A stretch of DNA of 64,000 nucleotides from Ralstonia pickettii (GTDB lineage: Bacteria > Pseudomonadota > Gammaproteobacteria > Burkholderiales > Burkholderiaceae), in contig NZ_JFZG01000024.1 in assembly GCF_000607165.1 (NCBI RefSeq), forward strand, positions 248,001 to 312,000. Direction: 5' to 3'. The position numbers and the translations under genes are program-made. The notes under the pieces were generated by a model. That model saw only the letters and a program-made list of their open reading frames with translations, was not told the DNA's origin and searched no databases. Shown one piece after another: positions 18,023 through 26,012 of the stretch (positions are counted from its first letter, which is position 1; every line of letters begins with the position of its first letter).

Positions 18023-18759
18023 TAAGCGGCCAGGACGGTGCGCGCCTGGGGGCCTGCCGGCTCGTTGCTGGCGGCTTGCACGGCGAGCTGATAGCCGCGT
18101 GCATAGACGGTCTTGAGTTCCACGCCGGTCTCGGGGCCGAACTGGAGCTTCTTGCGCAGCTTGTAGATGTGCTGCTCGATCGAGCGCTCGACGATGCTGG
18201 CGTCTGCGCCCCACACGGCCGATGCAATCTGCTGGCGCGAGAGGAACGAGCCGGGCGAAGAGAACAGCAGCCATGCCGTCGCAAATTCCCGTGCGGTCAT
18301 GCGAATGGGGACGCTGTTGACCGTAGCGGTGCGGGTCAGGCGGCAAAGCCGGTACGGCCCCACCACGACGTGGATACCGGCATTCTGGCGCACTGGCTCG
18401 GCACGGCGCAGCGCCCGTTGCACGCGGGCTTGCAGTTCTTCAGCGCTGAAGTGACCGGTCAGCACGTCGTCCACGCCGGCATCGAAGGCCGACGCCATGT
18501 CCCCCCGGTCGACAAACTGCCCGAACACCAAGGTGGGCCAGCACATGTCGGCATTGCACTCCCGCCACGACAGCACGAGTTGCCCTGCCGTACGGAAGTG
18601 CTGAGCGTCAATCATCAACAGATCAAACGTTTCCGTGCGGCGCGCACGCAGCAGCGACAGGGCGTCGTCAAAGCGGATGCACTCCGCCTCTTGCGTGGAT
18701 AGGCAGCTTGCCACGTAGGCAAAGCTGGACGGGTTGGAGGTCAGTACGGCGAACTTCAT
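18022..18759 (-). CDS. hrpG: OmpR-family response regulator HrpG
   Basis: 245 aa from ATG 18759 (MKFAVLT), which has GGGGAAG six bases upstream; ATG 18777 would add six residues. Residues 1-115 are a receiver-like domain (DLLMIDAQHF phospho-site region, FGQFVDRGDMASAFDAGVDD). Residues about 145-230 are the winged-helix OmpR DNA-binding domain (MTAREFATAWLLF, SIEQHIYKLRKKL, VYARGYQL). HrpG is the hub that receives the PrhA-J plant signal and metabolic inputs and activates hrpB. The following hairpin gives it its own transcript end. Confidence 0.95.
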   Translation of the reverse strand: MKFAVLTSNPSSFAYVASCLSTQEAECIRFDDALSLLRARRTETFDLLMIDAQHFRTAGQLVLSWRECNADMCWPTLVFGQFVDRGDMASAFDAGVDDVLTGHFSAEELQARVQRALRRAEPVRQNAGIHVVVGPYRLCRLTRTATVNSVPIRMTAREFATAWLLFSSPGSFLSRQQIASAVWGADASIVERSIEQHIYKLRKKLQFGPETGVELKTVYARGYQLAVQAASNEPAGPQARTVLAA

Positions 18760-19031
18760 AGCGCTTCCCCATTTCAAGCCATCGCGCAGAGGAATCTTTG
18801 CAGATGACGCTTCAAACTGGGGCCAAGCATAACGTTCACAATTTGCTCACACATCCCTATAAAGAGTGAAATCGCGTTTAGATCTGATTGAGTTTTTTTT
18901 GTTGAGTTGGAAATCGTCATTTGAGCATGCGAATGCCGCATTCTGTGTGAACGACTATGCGCATATGCACATAAAAAAACCGGCGAAACCGTTAATTCGC
19001 CGGCTTATCTGACAACCTGATGAATTGATCT
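18760..19031. other. hrpG promoter region and AWR-effector 3' end
   Basis: 272 bp, AT-rich between 18830 and 18975, fitting a regulated hrpG promoter. It also holds the AWR terminator (18973-19003). No gene was seen. Confidence 0.5.
18973..19003 (-). terminator. terminator after the AWR effector
   Basis: The stem CCGGCGAA / TTCGCCGG (arms 18980-18987 and 18996-19003) is followed on the minus strand by seven T. Confidence 0.85.
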
Positions 19032-22000
19032 TCAACCGAACTTGATGGCGGCGAGTTCGCGCGTGCCTTCCGCTTCCTTGCTGGCCCGTAGCTGTAGCGC
19101 GCTGGTCAAGCCACGGCTGCGGCTGGTGGACACCTGTTCGACGATAGCGAGCTTTTCCGGCAGGCGCGACGTGGGCGCTTCCAGCAGCGCCTGCGCCAGC
19201 GCTTCGGAGGCTTGTGCGTCGGCAGAATTCGGGTCGATGCTTCGGTGCAGGTCCGCCAAGGCCAGGTGGCCCTCGATCTCGCGAGCGGCAGACGGCCGAA
19301 GCCGATGCCGGTGCAGGTAGCGCTGGTTGGGACGGGCGTGCTTTTCGACGGTCTCGCAGTAGGCTTCGAACTCGCGTGCGGCTTTTTCCGGCGTACCGCC
19401 GGGCTTGTGGGCAAGCATGTTGATCCACGCATCGCGGTCGCTGCGCACGACAGCCAGGTATTCGCGCACGCTGCGGTATTCGGTGTCGAAGTAGCTGACG
19501 CGATCGGCAATCTTGCCGTTCTGATAAGCGATCTTCACCTTCGTCGTGTGGCCGCCTTCCGACAGCTTCCAGTTGAACCCCAGCGGCATGCCGCCGGTAA
19601 ACGACTGTGTGAACTTGCCGCTCTCGCCGGCCTTGGCCGATGCATTGTCGTCGGGGGCTGCCGTGTAGAAGGTGCGGCCCACCGAGAACGCCAGGCCGGC
19701 GCGCGCCGTCACCTTGTGCCCCGTGGCGACGCTGAACTGCTCCATGCGCATCGTGCCGGTCTTCTCCTGCAGGGTGGCCGTGTTGCTGAGCGTCTTCTCG
19801 CCGCGCAGCCGTGCGGATGGGCCGATCCGCACCGGCGTGTGCGGGCTGCTCACGCGTACGTTCATGCCAACGCTCGCGTCCATCGACGCGCGCCAGCGCT
19901 TCTTGGTCTGGTCGACCCAACTGATCGAAATGCCGCCGCTGCCACCGCTTTCGCCGCAGTGCTGCGCCAGCGTATTCCACAGCGTGTCGGCATCGGGCCG
20001 GTGCTCGGGCGCGGCGGACGCGTGCTCGAACAGCAGGTTGGTGGCCTTGACGATGGCATCCGCCGCGGCTTTGTCGTCGTACTTGATGGGCTCCCAGTCG
20101 TCGTGGCCTTCTACGGGGCGCTGCGTGGGCCGCGTGGCACGGATGACCACGCCGCGCGGCTCACCGGTCTCCAGATCGAATGGCGTGACCTTGACGGCGA
20201 GCAGGTTGGCGCGCAAGCGCTTGCCCCACGTTTTGAGGTCGTAGCCAACAGAGGCACCCACGCCGACCGAGGCGCGCATCGTGCGATCGGTGCCGACGAA
20301 CACGTCGCGCCCGTGTGCACTGCGCCCGATTTCCACCACGGCCTGGCGGCCCCTGCCGTAATTGGCATCCAGTTGTACGGACACGGGCACCGGCAGCGCC
20401 TTGCCGACGTGCGACAAGCCTGTCGATACGCCGGCCGTGCTACCCCCGATCCAGCCGCCGTTGGACAGGCGCACCTTGTTGCCCGATTCCATGGACGTGA
20501 GCAGCGTCTCGATGGTCTTGCGGGCGTCTTCAATGGTGGGCGCCTGCATCTTGAGGTCTTCCGGGTGCTCGAGCTTGTCGGCACGCTCAAGTGCGCTTCG
20601 GAATGCGGGGGCTTCGGCGGCCTCGCCCGCGTGGGTACTCCAGTAGCGCAACAGCGTGGCCGATGGTTGCAGCCCCACCAGGTATTCCGGCGGTTCGCCC
20701 ACCAGGCCGGCGTGGTCGATGAGCTGCGCCACGTGGGCCTGCGCGGCGTTGACCTGCGGCAGGGTCAGCGTATTCAGCCGGGTTTGCGCCCAGGCTCGGC
20801 TGTCTGCATCGTCGGTCAGTCCGGTCAGGGCCACGAATTGCGCGAATTCCTGGTGGGCCGGCGAGCTGCCCGGCGTGCGGGCGACAGCGGTTGGCTCGGC
20901 GTTCTCGCGCTGCATGCGGCTGACTGCTGCGCCGACTTCGGGTTGCAGCGCACGCAGCTTCTCTGCCGTGAGCGCGTAGTCGCTCAACGGCGCGTTGGCG
21001 GCTGCCAGCCGGGCCCAGTGCTCGAGGATCGCGCCGCGCCAAAGATCGCCTGGGTGGGCGATGGTGTGCAGCGAAGGCGCATTGCCAGCCTGCGCGAGCG
21101 TGTCGATCATCGTCCGCAGCGCCGCCGTATAGGTGTCCATTTCCTTGACGAGCCCAGGCCGCTGTGCGCCGTGCATGCCAAGCGCAGCCGATGACAGCGG
21201 CGATTTCTTCTTGCCGATCATCTGCCAGAAATGGCTGCCCGTGGTTTGCTTTTCCACCCGCGGAATGGTGCGCCCGACAAACTTCGCCAGGCGTGCCTTG
21301 GTGCTGGCCAGATCCGAGCCCGGACCGTCTTCACGAAAGCCTTGGTGCCACGCAAAAAGGACACCGGTCTGTTGCGCGCCGACGGGCTCCCCGCGCAGCT
21401 TGAGCGCAGCGGCATGCATGACGTTGACGGCGAGTGACTCGGCCTGGGTGCCGCTGCCAGCCGGGTGGGCGTGCAACAGGGCGGTGGGGTCGGCCGCCGT
21501 AGTGGCAGCCGTATGAACATGGTCGGCCGCTTGCAAGAAGGCGCGTGCGGTGTGCGCCTGCTCCGGGGTGGGCGGAGCTTGCATCAGACGGGTCAGCGCT
21601 TCAAAGCCGTGATGGCTGCGCGAGAGCAACTGCGCCGTGCGCCACGCCGCGCTTGCCACGCCCGCATCGCTCATGCCTTGCGGCATTGGCGGGACCGTCA
21701 GGCTGCGTGAAGAGCCACCGGAGCCGCTTGAGCCGTACTGGGCCGACAGGCTGGATTGCCGGGAGAGCGAACGCGGGCTTTCCTGATCAACCGTCCCGCT
21801 ACCGCTGGCTTGGGCACCATGTGACGACGTTTCGTCCGCACCGAACAGATGCGACAAGCCCAGGTCAGACGCGCTGGAGCGATGCGACACTGCTGCCGAT
21901 GCCGTCTCACCAAACAGGCGGCCCATGCCCATCGAAGAGCTGCCCGTGGAATGTGTTGAGCCGTCATGGCTCGGCGTCGGTACAGGCGTGGCAAAGGCGG

Positions 22001-22754
22001 CAGCGTCGAAGTGCACCGCATGCGAAACGTGCTGCAGCACCCGCAGCGCATCGGCTGCATTGCCGCCGCTGGTGGCCGCCAGCGCGCGTGCTGCCAACAT
22101 CGGCCCGATGTAGTTGCCTGCTGCGGACGAGGTGCCCTGCGCTGGAGCCGCCAAGACGCCGAGCCGATCGGCCAGCAGCTCTCGTTCGCTTGTGCTGCCC
22201 GCCGTGCGGAACAACTGCGCAACGCTCTGGCGGAACGCTTCGGCCGTCGCTGGAACCGTCAACGCAGCGGTCGATGTTGCCGCTTGGGGCGTCGGCGGTT
22301 TTCCGCGTTGGCGCAGGCGCTGCGCACCCTGTTCGGCGCGCTGCATCATGGTTGAAGTCTTGCGCTGGGAACGTGCCGCGCGGCGCGTCTCGTGATGTTC
22401 CTGAACCTGCGGTGTGGCAGGATGCGGTGTGCCTTCGGCGGCCTGCGGGGTTGTCTCGGGCGTGGTCGTCAACGTGCCGCGCGTGGGCGCCTTGTAGTTG
22501 TCCACCGTATTGAACGACGCGCCGGAGCGCTTGCGGTCGCTTAACAGTGTGGCCAGTTCTGTCTCGTCGCTCTTGGGCAGCTTTTCGCGCACGCGCGATT
22601 TCAGGTTGCCGAGCCAGCCACCTTTCTTGCGAGGCTGCGGAGCAGCGCTGCCCTCGGGCGGGGGCGATGGTGTGCGCGCAGCGAAGTCGTGGAGTGTCTC
22701 GTACTCCGACGGCGATGTCGGCACGTTGACGGGCAACAGGCGTGAAGGTGGCAT
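19032..22754 (-). CDS. AWR-family (RipA) type III effector
   Basis: 1240 aa. The N-terminal 350 residues are Ser/Thr/Pro/Gln-rich with basic patches, typical of T3SS substrates. The Ala-Trp-Arg tripeptide that names the family is present in VASAAWRTAQLL (about residue 370). A helical middle is followed by a beta-rich C-terminal part from about residue 780 (SNGGWIGGSTAGVSTG, SVGVGASVGYDLKTWG), with the ISISWVDQTKK signature near residue 946 shared with the partial effector at the window start. An exact hrpII box with CAAAGT -10 precedes it. R. solanacearum AWR proteins contribute to virulence or elicit host responses; mechanism unknown from sequence. Two AWR genes flank the regulatory genes here. 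Confidence 0.88.
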   Translation of the reverse strand: MPPSRLLPVNVPTSPSEYETLHDFAARTPSPPPEGSAAPQPRKKGGWLGNLKSRVREKLPKSDETELATLLSDRKRSGASFNTVDNYKAPTRGTLTTTPETTPQAAEGTPHPATPQVQEHHETRRAARSQRKTSTMMQRAEQGAQRLRQRGKPPTPQAATSTAALTVPATAEAFRQSVAQLFRTAGSTSERELLADRLGVLAAPAQGTSSAAGNYIGPMLAARALAATSGGNAADALRVLQHVSHAVHFDAAAFATPVPTPSHDGSTHSTGSSSMGMGRLFGETASAAVSHRSSASDLGLSHLFGADETSSHGAQASGSGTVDQESPRSLSRQSSLSAQYGSSGSGGSSRSLTVPPMPQGMSDAGVASAAWRTAQLLSRSHHGFEALTRLMQAPPTPEQAHTARAFLQAADHVHTAATTAADPTALLHAHPAGSGTQAESLAVNVMHAAALKLRGEPVGAQQTGVLFAWHQGFREDGPGSDLASTKARLAKFVGRTIPRVEKQTTGSHFWQMIGKKKSPLSSAALGMHGAQRPGLVKEMDTYTAALRTMIDTLAQAGNAPSLHTIAHPGDLWRGAILEHWARLAAANAPLSDYALTAEKLRALQPEVGAAVSRMQRENAEPTAVARTPGSSPAHQEFAQFVALTGLTDDADSRAWAQTRLNTLTLPQVNAAQAHVAQLIDHAGLVGEPPEYLVGLQPSATLLRYWSTHAGEAAEAPAFRSALERADKLEHPEDLKMQAPTIEDARKTIETLLTSMESGNKVRLSNGGWIGGSTAGVSTGLSHVGKALPVPVSVQLDANYGRGRQAVVEIGRSAHGRDVFVGTDRTMRASVGVGASVGYDLKTWGKRLRANLLAVKVTPFDLETGEPRGVVIRATRPTQRPVEGHDDWEPIKYDDKAAADAIVKATNLLFEHASAAPEHRPDADTLWNTLAQHCGESGGSGGISISWVDQTKKRWRASMDASVGMNVRVSSPHTPVRIGPSARLRGEKTLSNTATLQEKTGTMRMEQFSVATGHKVTARAGLAFSVGRTFYTAAPDDNASAKAGESGKFTQSFTGGMPLGFNWKLSEGGHTTKVKIAYQNGKIADRVSYFDTEYRSVREYLAVVRSDRDAWINMLAHKPGGTPEKAAREFEAYCETVEKHARPNQRYLHRHRLRPSAAREIEGHLALADLHRSIDPNSADAQASEALAQALLEAPTSRLPEKLAIVEQVSTSRSRGLTSALQLRASKEAEGTRELAAIKFG

Positions 22755-22796
22755 GGCTCGGAATGCTCAGGCACTGGCGTGGTCAATCGGCATACC

Positions 22797-22857
22797 ACTT
22801 TGATGCGGACGAATGACAAACGCGCGTGCAATGCGAACGGGGTGTGACGGTGGCGAA
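22797..22857 (-). promoter_or_regulatory. hrpII box and -10 for the AWR effector
   Basis: TTCG-N16-TTCG on the minus strand at 22834-22857, then CAAAGT at 22797-22802 after 31 bases; 79 bases separate the box from the start codon. Confidence 0.85.
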
Positions 22858-22887
22858 GTTGCATGCCACCGGCCCACGCGCAATCCG

Positions 22888-23286
22888 TCAGTGCACCGAC
22901 CACTTCGAGACCGATATGGCTGATGCTGCAAGCCCGGACATTGCGTCAACCAGCAGAGCGCCGGTGGGGTCTTCGTGCAGCATGTAAGCAAAGCGATAGA
23001 CCAGCGTACCGGTGTGCGCCTGCTGCGCCACCACGCCCCGCGACGAAGCAGGCAGGCCGAGGCAGAGCCCGAGGATCACGTGCAGTGCTTCGTCAACGTT
23101 GATCTCGAGCGGCTTGCCGAGGTCGATACAAACCGTGACCGACTCAGGGTCGGCGTCGGCATCACAGGTGAACCAGAGCTGATATGTACCGATGTGGATG
23201 GGGTGCGCCGCGAACGGGAAGAACTCATCGGCGCGCAGAAGCGGGACGTCTAGGGTCGGAAGATACGGTGTGCGTGAGGCGGACAT
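22888..23286 (-). CDS. probable type III effector chaperone, upstream of the AWR effector
   Basis: 132 aa from ATG 23286 (MSASRTPYLP); a start 20 codons earlier is possible but less likely given the -10 at 23358-23363. Acidic, with YQLWFTCDADADPESVTVCI, ALHVILGLCLGL, and AQQAHTGTLVYRFAYMLHED, colinear with the protein at 15105-15476. The fold pattern (alpha, three strands, helix) suits the CesT/HpaB chaperone class. It is transcribed from its own hrpII box and ends 31 bases from the box of the AWR effector, its likely client. Confidence 0.7.
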   Translation of the reverse strand: MSASRTPYLPTLDVPLLRADEFFPFAAHPIHIGTYQLWFTCDADADPESVTVCIDLGKPLEINVDEALHVILGLCLGLPASSRGVVAQQAHTGTLVYRFAYMLHEDPTGALLVDAMSGLAASAISVSKWSVH

Positions 23287-23357
23287 GAACGTGGATTGGC
23301 GATGCCCCAGCAGCCGACACGTCAGCTTCAACGAGCACCTTCGCATGTAATGCCGCG

Positions 23358-23419
23358 AGCGTACGGCGTTATATGACAGCGGACGTTCGCGTTCACGAAA
23401 TCATCACGGATGCTGCGAA
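23358..23419 (-). promoter_or_regulatory. hrpII box and -10 for the second chaperone gene
   Basis: TTCG-N16-TTCG on the minus strand at 23396-23419, then TACGCT at 23358-23363 after 32 bases; the -10 is identical to that of the RipAN-like effector. Confidence 0.85.
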
Positions 23420-23463
23420 GCCGCTCGGGTGGAAGCGTTGTCGTTGGCCTCACGCATTGCGCG

Positions 23464-23919
23464 TTACGCGCGAATCCACACGTAAGTACCGTTCGAGAGG
23501 TTCTCGAACATGTCGTCGGTTGTCTGCAGGATGTTGTCGCGCCAGTACCGGCCGTGCTCGGCATAGTGGCCCAGCAGTTCGGCTAGCTGTTCGCCGTCGA
23601 TGTCGGGGTCGTACGCCACGCGCACGATCAGGATGATGCCGCCTGTATCGCCATCCAGCCCGAGCTGGGCATGGTCTTGCGCATAGATGGTGACGTTGGC
23701 TTCGAGCATGAGGCGGAACACGCGCAGCGTGCGGCCGCCTGTGACGATGCCGTAGTCGAAGTTCAGGTAGAACGCATCGAGGTCTTCCTCGACCGCATCG
23801 ATGATGACTTCGAACCCCTCCACCGTGAGCCTGCCGGCGGCGATGATGGCATCGGCATCCGGAATCTGCAGATGCATGCACATGTCGCGGATGAGGCTGT
23901 CGCGCCGTTCCATGCTCAT
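23464..23919 (-). CDS. hpaB: general T3S exit-control chaperone HpaB
   Basis: 151 aa, acidic (MSMERRDSLIRDMCMHL start; an internal ATG lies two codons later). The layout is that of the CesT-like HpaB family of Ralstonia and Xanthomonas: N-terminal helix, LEANVTIYAQDHAQLGLDGD and IILIVRVAYDPDIDGEQLAELL strands and helix, C-terminal helix. HpaB escorts many effectors and delays translocon/effector export until the pilus is made. It is last in the hrpY-hrpZ-hpaB unit, three bases after the hrpZ stop, as hpaB sits after the pilin gene in Xanthomonas. Confidence 0.87.
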   Translation of the reverse strand: MSMERRDSLIRDMCMHLQIPDADAIIAAGRLTVEGFEVIIDAVEEDLDAFYLNFDYGIVTGGRTLRVFRLMLEANVTIYAQDHAQLGLDGDTGGIILIVRVAYDPDIDGEQLAELLGHYAEHGRYWRDNILQTTDDMFENLSNGTYVWIRA

Positions 23920-23922
23920 GCT

Positions 23923-24171
23923 TTACACCAGCAGGTCTTTGGCCGCTTTCGGGCCGGCTTCCATCAGCTTGGAGAATGCTTGCGTGCGGTTCAGTTCATC
24001 TTCCAGATGGGCTGCGTTCAGCATGTCTTGCGTGCCGGCGGATACCACGGCTTGCAGCGTGCCGGATGCGCGCGCACCTGCGTGGGCGTGGGCGTGGGTG
24101 GGGTGCGACGCGGATTGGCCCGGTGCAGGGGGTGCCGGAACTGCGGAAACGTTGCGGTGGATCGGTGTCAT
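23923..24171 (-). CDS. hrpZ: HrpZ, pilin-like HrpY paralogue
   Basis: 82 aa from ATG 24171 (MTPIHRNV). The first 45 residues are Pro/Ala/His-rich with a His-Ala-His-Ala tract. The last 40, GTQDMLNAAHLEDELNRTQAF then SKLMEAGPKAAKDLLV, closely repeat the HrpY C-terminus (EQDMLNAAKLQNELNRVNMF, AKLMEAGPKAAKDLIS). It is thus a duplicated pilin C-domain with a new N-terminus. R. solanacearum hrpZ is a known gene of this unit (unrelated to Pseudomonas HrpZ harpin). A hairpin terminator separates it from hrpY, so it should be expressed below the pilin. Confidence 0.82.
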   Translation of the reverse strand: MTPIHRNVSAVPAPPAPGQSASHPTHAHAHAGARASGTLQAVVSAGTQDMLNAAHLEDELNRTQAFSKLMEAGPKAAKDLLV

Positions 24172-24266
24172 GTCGGGATCGCGGTGGCGGGTCGGATTCA
24201 GTGAATCGGGCGGCGGCGCGATGGGCCGAGTGCAGAGAACAGCAGAAGCGCGCGGGCGGTGCGTTG

Positions 24267-24302
24267 AAAAACCGCTCGGGAACGGCGCGGCCCCGTTCCC
24301 GA
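24267..24302 (-). terminator. hairpin between hrpY and hrpZ, likely attenuator
   Basis: On the minus strand TCGGGAACGG / CCGTTCCCGA (arms 24293-24302 and 24276-24285) is followed by GCGG and five T. It follows the pilin gene by about 40 bases; no promoter box was found between it and hrpZ. Confidence 0.7.
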
Positions 24303-24340
24303 ACGTTGGCGGCACACGGTGTGCCGTCCGGAACCGATCA

Positions 24341-24541
24341 TTACGAGATCAGGTCCTTGGCGGCCTTCGGGCCCGCTTCCATCAGCTTGGCGAACATGTT
24401 GACGCGGTTCAGTTCGTTTTGCAGCTTGGCTGCGTTCAGCATGTCTTGCTCGCCTTCCTTGGTGACGGCTTCGTTTTGAGCGTTGAACGACAGACGGCTA
24501 GCGGCGTCGCCCAGGCCAGCGGCAGTGGTTTGAATGGTCAT
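24341..24541 (-). CDS. hrpY: Hrp pilus subunit HrpY
   Basis: 66 aa, small and helical without cysteine or signal peptide: MTIQTTAAGLGDAAS, then RLSFNAQNEAVTKEGEQDM and the C-terminal LNRVNMFAKLMEAGPKAAKD segment. HrpY is the structural subunit of the Ralstonia Hrp pilus, assembled outside the cell by the T3SS, and is functionally equivalent to Xanthomonas HrpE. An excellent AAGGAG nine bases upstream fits high expression. It has its own hrpII box at 24704-24727. It is somewhat shorter than I recall for GMI1000. Confidence 0.9.
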   Translation of the reverse strand: MTIQTTAAGLGDAASRLSFNAQNEAVTKEGEQDMLNAAKLQNELNRVNMFAKLMEAGPKAAKDLIS

Positions 24542-24668
24542 GGAAAACTCCTTTGCAGTGGATGAATGGTCTCGGGTGAGAGCCGGGTTTTTCAACAACA
24601 CCCCGGTATGGGATGTCGCTGATTCGGTTTAGCGAACGTGCTGCTGTTGTGTTCGCCGTGAAGTCATC

Positions 24669-24727
24669 ATCGTGGATTTCTCTGCGCTGGACTGGCGAAG
24701 AGGCGAAATGTGATGTCGTCTCGCGAA
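24669..24727 (-). promoter_or_regulatory. hrpII box for hrpY-hrpZ-hpaB
   Basis: TTCG-N16-TTCG on the minus strand at 24704-24727. The nearest -10-like hexamer, CACGAT at 24669-24674, has a 29-base spacer, a little short compared with the other boxes. It splits the pilin unit from the upstream hrcU-hrpX operon. Confidence 0.8.
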
Positions 24728-24749
24728 GCCCGTCTGCGCGCTGCGCGTG

Positions 24750-24995
24750 TTATGCCGGGATCAACCCCGAGCACACTTGTGCCGCGCTGGAAAAACCATG
24801 CGACAGCACGCGAAGCTGCTCGCGCTGGTTGACGTCCACCGCACGAATGGCGCGCTGTTCCATGTCCATGGCGGTGTGCTTGAGCGCTTCAATGGCCTTG
24901 TTCAGCGGGCCGAAGTCCTTCGGGCCTTCCTGTTTGGCAAACGCCTGGATGCCGTCAAACGTTTCGATGATGTCGAGCGAGAAGTGGTCAAACAT
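24750..24995 (-). CDS. hrpX: HrpX, HrpD6-family T3SS protein
   Basis: 81 aa from ATG 24995 (MFDHFSLDIIETFDGI), with GGAG six bases upstream. All helical, e.g. KAIEALKHTAMDMEQRAIRA. Its place between hrpW and hrpY matches hrpX of Ralstonia and HrpD6 of Xanthomonas, small cytoplasmic helical proteins needed for secretion. Not related to Xanthomonas HrpX regulator. Last gene of the hrcU operon. Confidence 0.85.
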   Translation of the reverse strand: MFDHFSLDIIETFDGIQAFAKQEGPKDFGPLNKAIEALKHTAMDMEQRAIRAVDVNQREQLRVLSHGFSSAAQVCSGLIPA

Positions 24996-25037
24996 GTGGG
25001 TCTCCAGAAGAGGGAATGGCAAGAACGTACAGGCGCC

Positions 25038-26012
25038 TTAACGCCGCGCTGCGAGAAAATCTTTTGTGCCGTCTGAGCTTTCGATGTAGCTCAGTTCGTC
25101 CACCGAAAGTGCGGACGTGGCATCGGCTTTAGGGTCGCGCACGCGTGCTTGCGTGATGTCCAAGGCAATGTCTTTGATGTTGCCGCCCAGGTCGCTACGC
25201 ACATGGTCCGCCGTTGCACGAACACGTTCCGGGTGCATGGCTGGCCCGGTGATGGAGAACCGGTTGCTGCCCAGGTAGCTGATGCGCAGCCCCGGTTCCT
25301 GCAGCGATTCACGCAGGTTTTCAATGACCTCCTGCGCGATTGAAAGATCGGTATGGACGGACGCTGACACCGCGCGCAGATCGCGCAGCGTGGCGAGCTC
25401 TTCGGCGGCTGAAGTCACGATGCCGTGCACGACGATCTCGTTATCGTGCTGCTCGATCTGCAAGCCGTCGATACGGTGCAGCGCCAGGCATGTGCGCACA
25501 CGTTCCAACAGCGGTATCGGTGCCGTGGCTGCGGAATGCGCGGCGGAGGATGTTTCGCGCGTCGATGCCAGCAGCAGTGCGCACGGTGTCAGCAGCGCGA
25601 CTGCCGTCACGCCCATCCAGCCTTTGCGTGCGCGGGGCCGGGTGGGCGTGGGGGTGTCGGCGGCAGGAGCTTGCGCGGCGGCAACGCTGTGGATGCCAGG
25701 CTCTGCGGCTGCGGGCGATAGCACGCGCTCCAGGAGTGCAAGGTCGGATGGCCATGCCTCCCCGGCCGGGCCGACGCACAGAATGATCTCTCCAAAGCGG
25801 CGGGGGGTCAGGTCGTCCCAGGTGCTGCCGCCGTCGTCGGATTCGATCAGGACGCCGTGTTCTGTATCGACAAGCAGCGCGAGCGGATCGCCCGCCCAAT
25901 CGGAGATGCGGATGCTGGCTTGTGCGTCGGGGCCTACCGTCCAGCGGCCTGGAGTCAGGTCGAGGCATGCGCCGGCATGCGCGCCTGCCAACACGCGAAT
26001 GTGCTTATTCAT
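25038..26012 (-). CDS. hrpW: HrpW, SctD-family inner-membrane ring protein (HrcD)
   Basis: 324 aa. Residues 1-105 are a cytoplasmic FHA-like domain (IRVLAGAHAGACLDLTPGRW), followed by a Pro/Ala linker, one transmembrane helix (GWMGVTAVALLTPCALLLAS, about residues 131-150) and a periplasmic part with two small ring-building domains (HDNEIVVHGIVTSAAEELAT; RISYLGSNRFSITG). This is the SctD/YscD/HrpD5 component of the basal-body ring, not the Pseudomonas harpin of the same name. It overlaps hrpV by four bases (ATGA). Confidence 0.9.
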   Translation of the reverse strand: MNKHIRVLAGAHAGACLDLTPGRWTVGPDAQASIRISDWAGDPLALLVDTEHGVLIESDDGGSTWDDLTPRRFGEIILCVGPAGEAWPSDLALLERVLSPAAAEPGIHSVAAAQAPAADTPTPTRPRARKGWMGVTAVALLTPCALLLASTRETSSAAHSAATAPIPLLERVRTCLALHRIDGLQIEQHDNEIVVHGIVTSAAEELATLRDLRAVSASVHTDLSIAQEVIENLRESLQEPGLRISYLGSNRFSITGPAMHPERVRATADHVRSDLGGNIKDIALDITQARVRDPKADATSALSVDELSYIESSDGTKDFLAARR

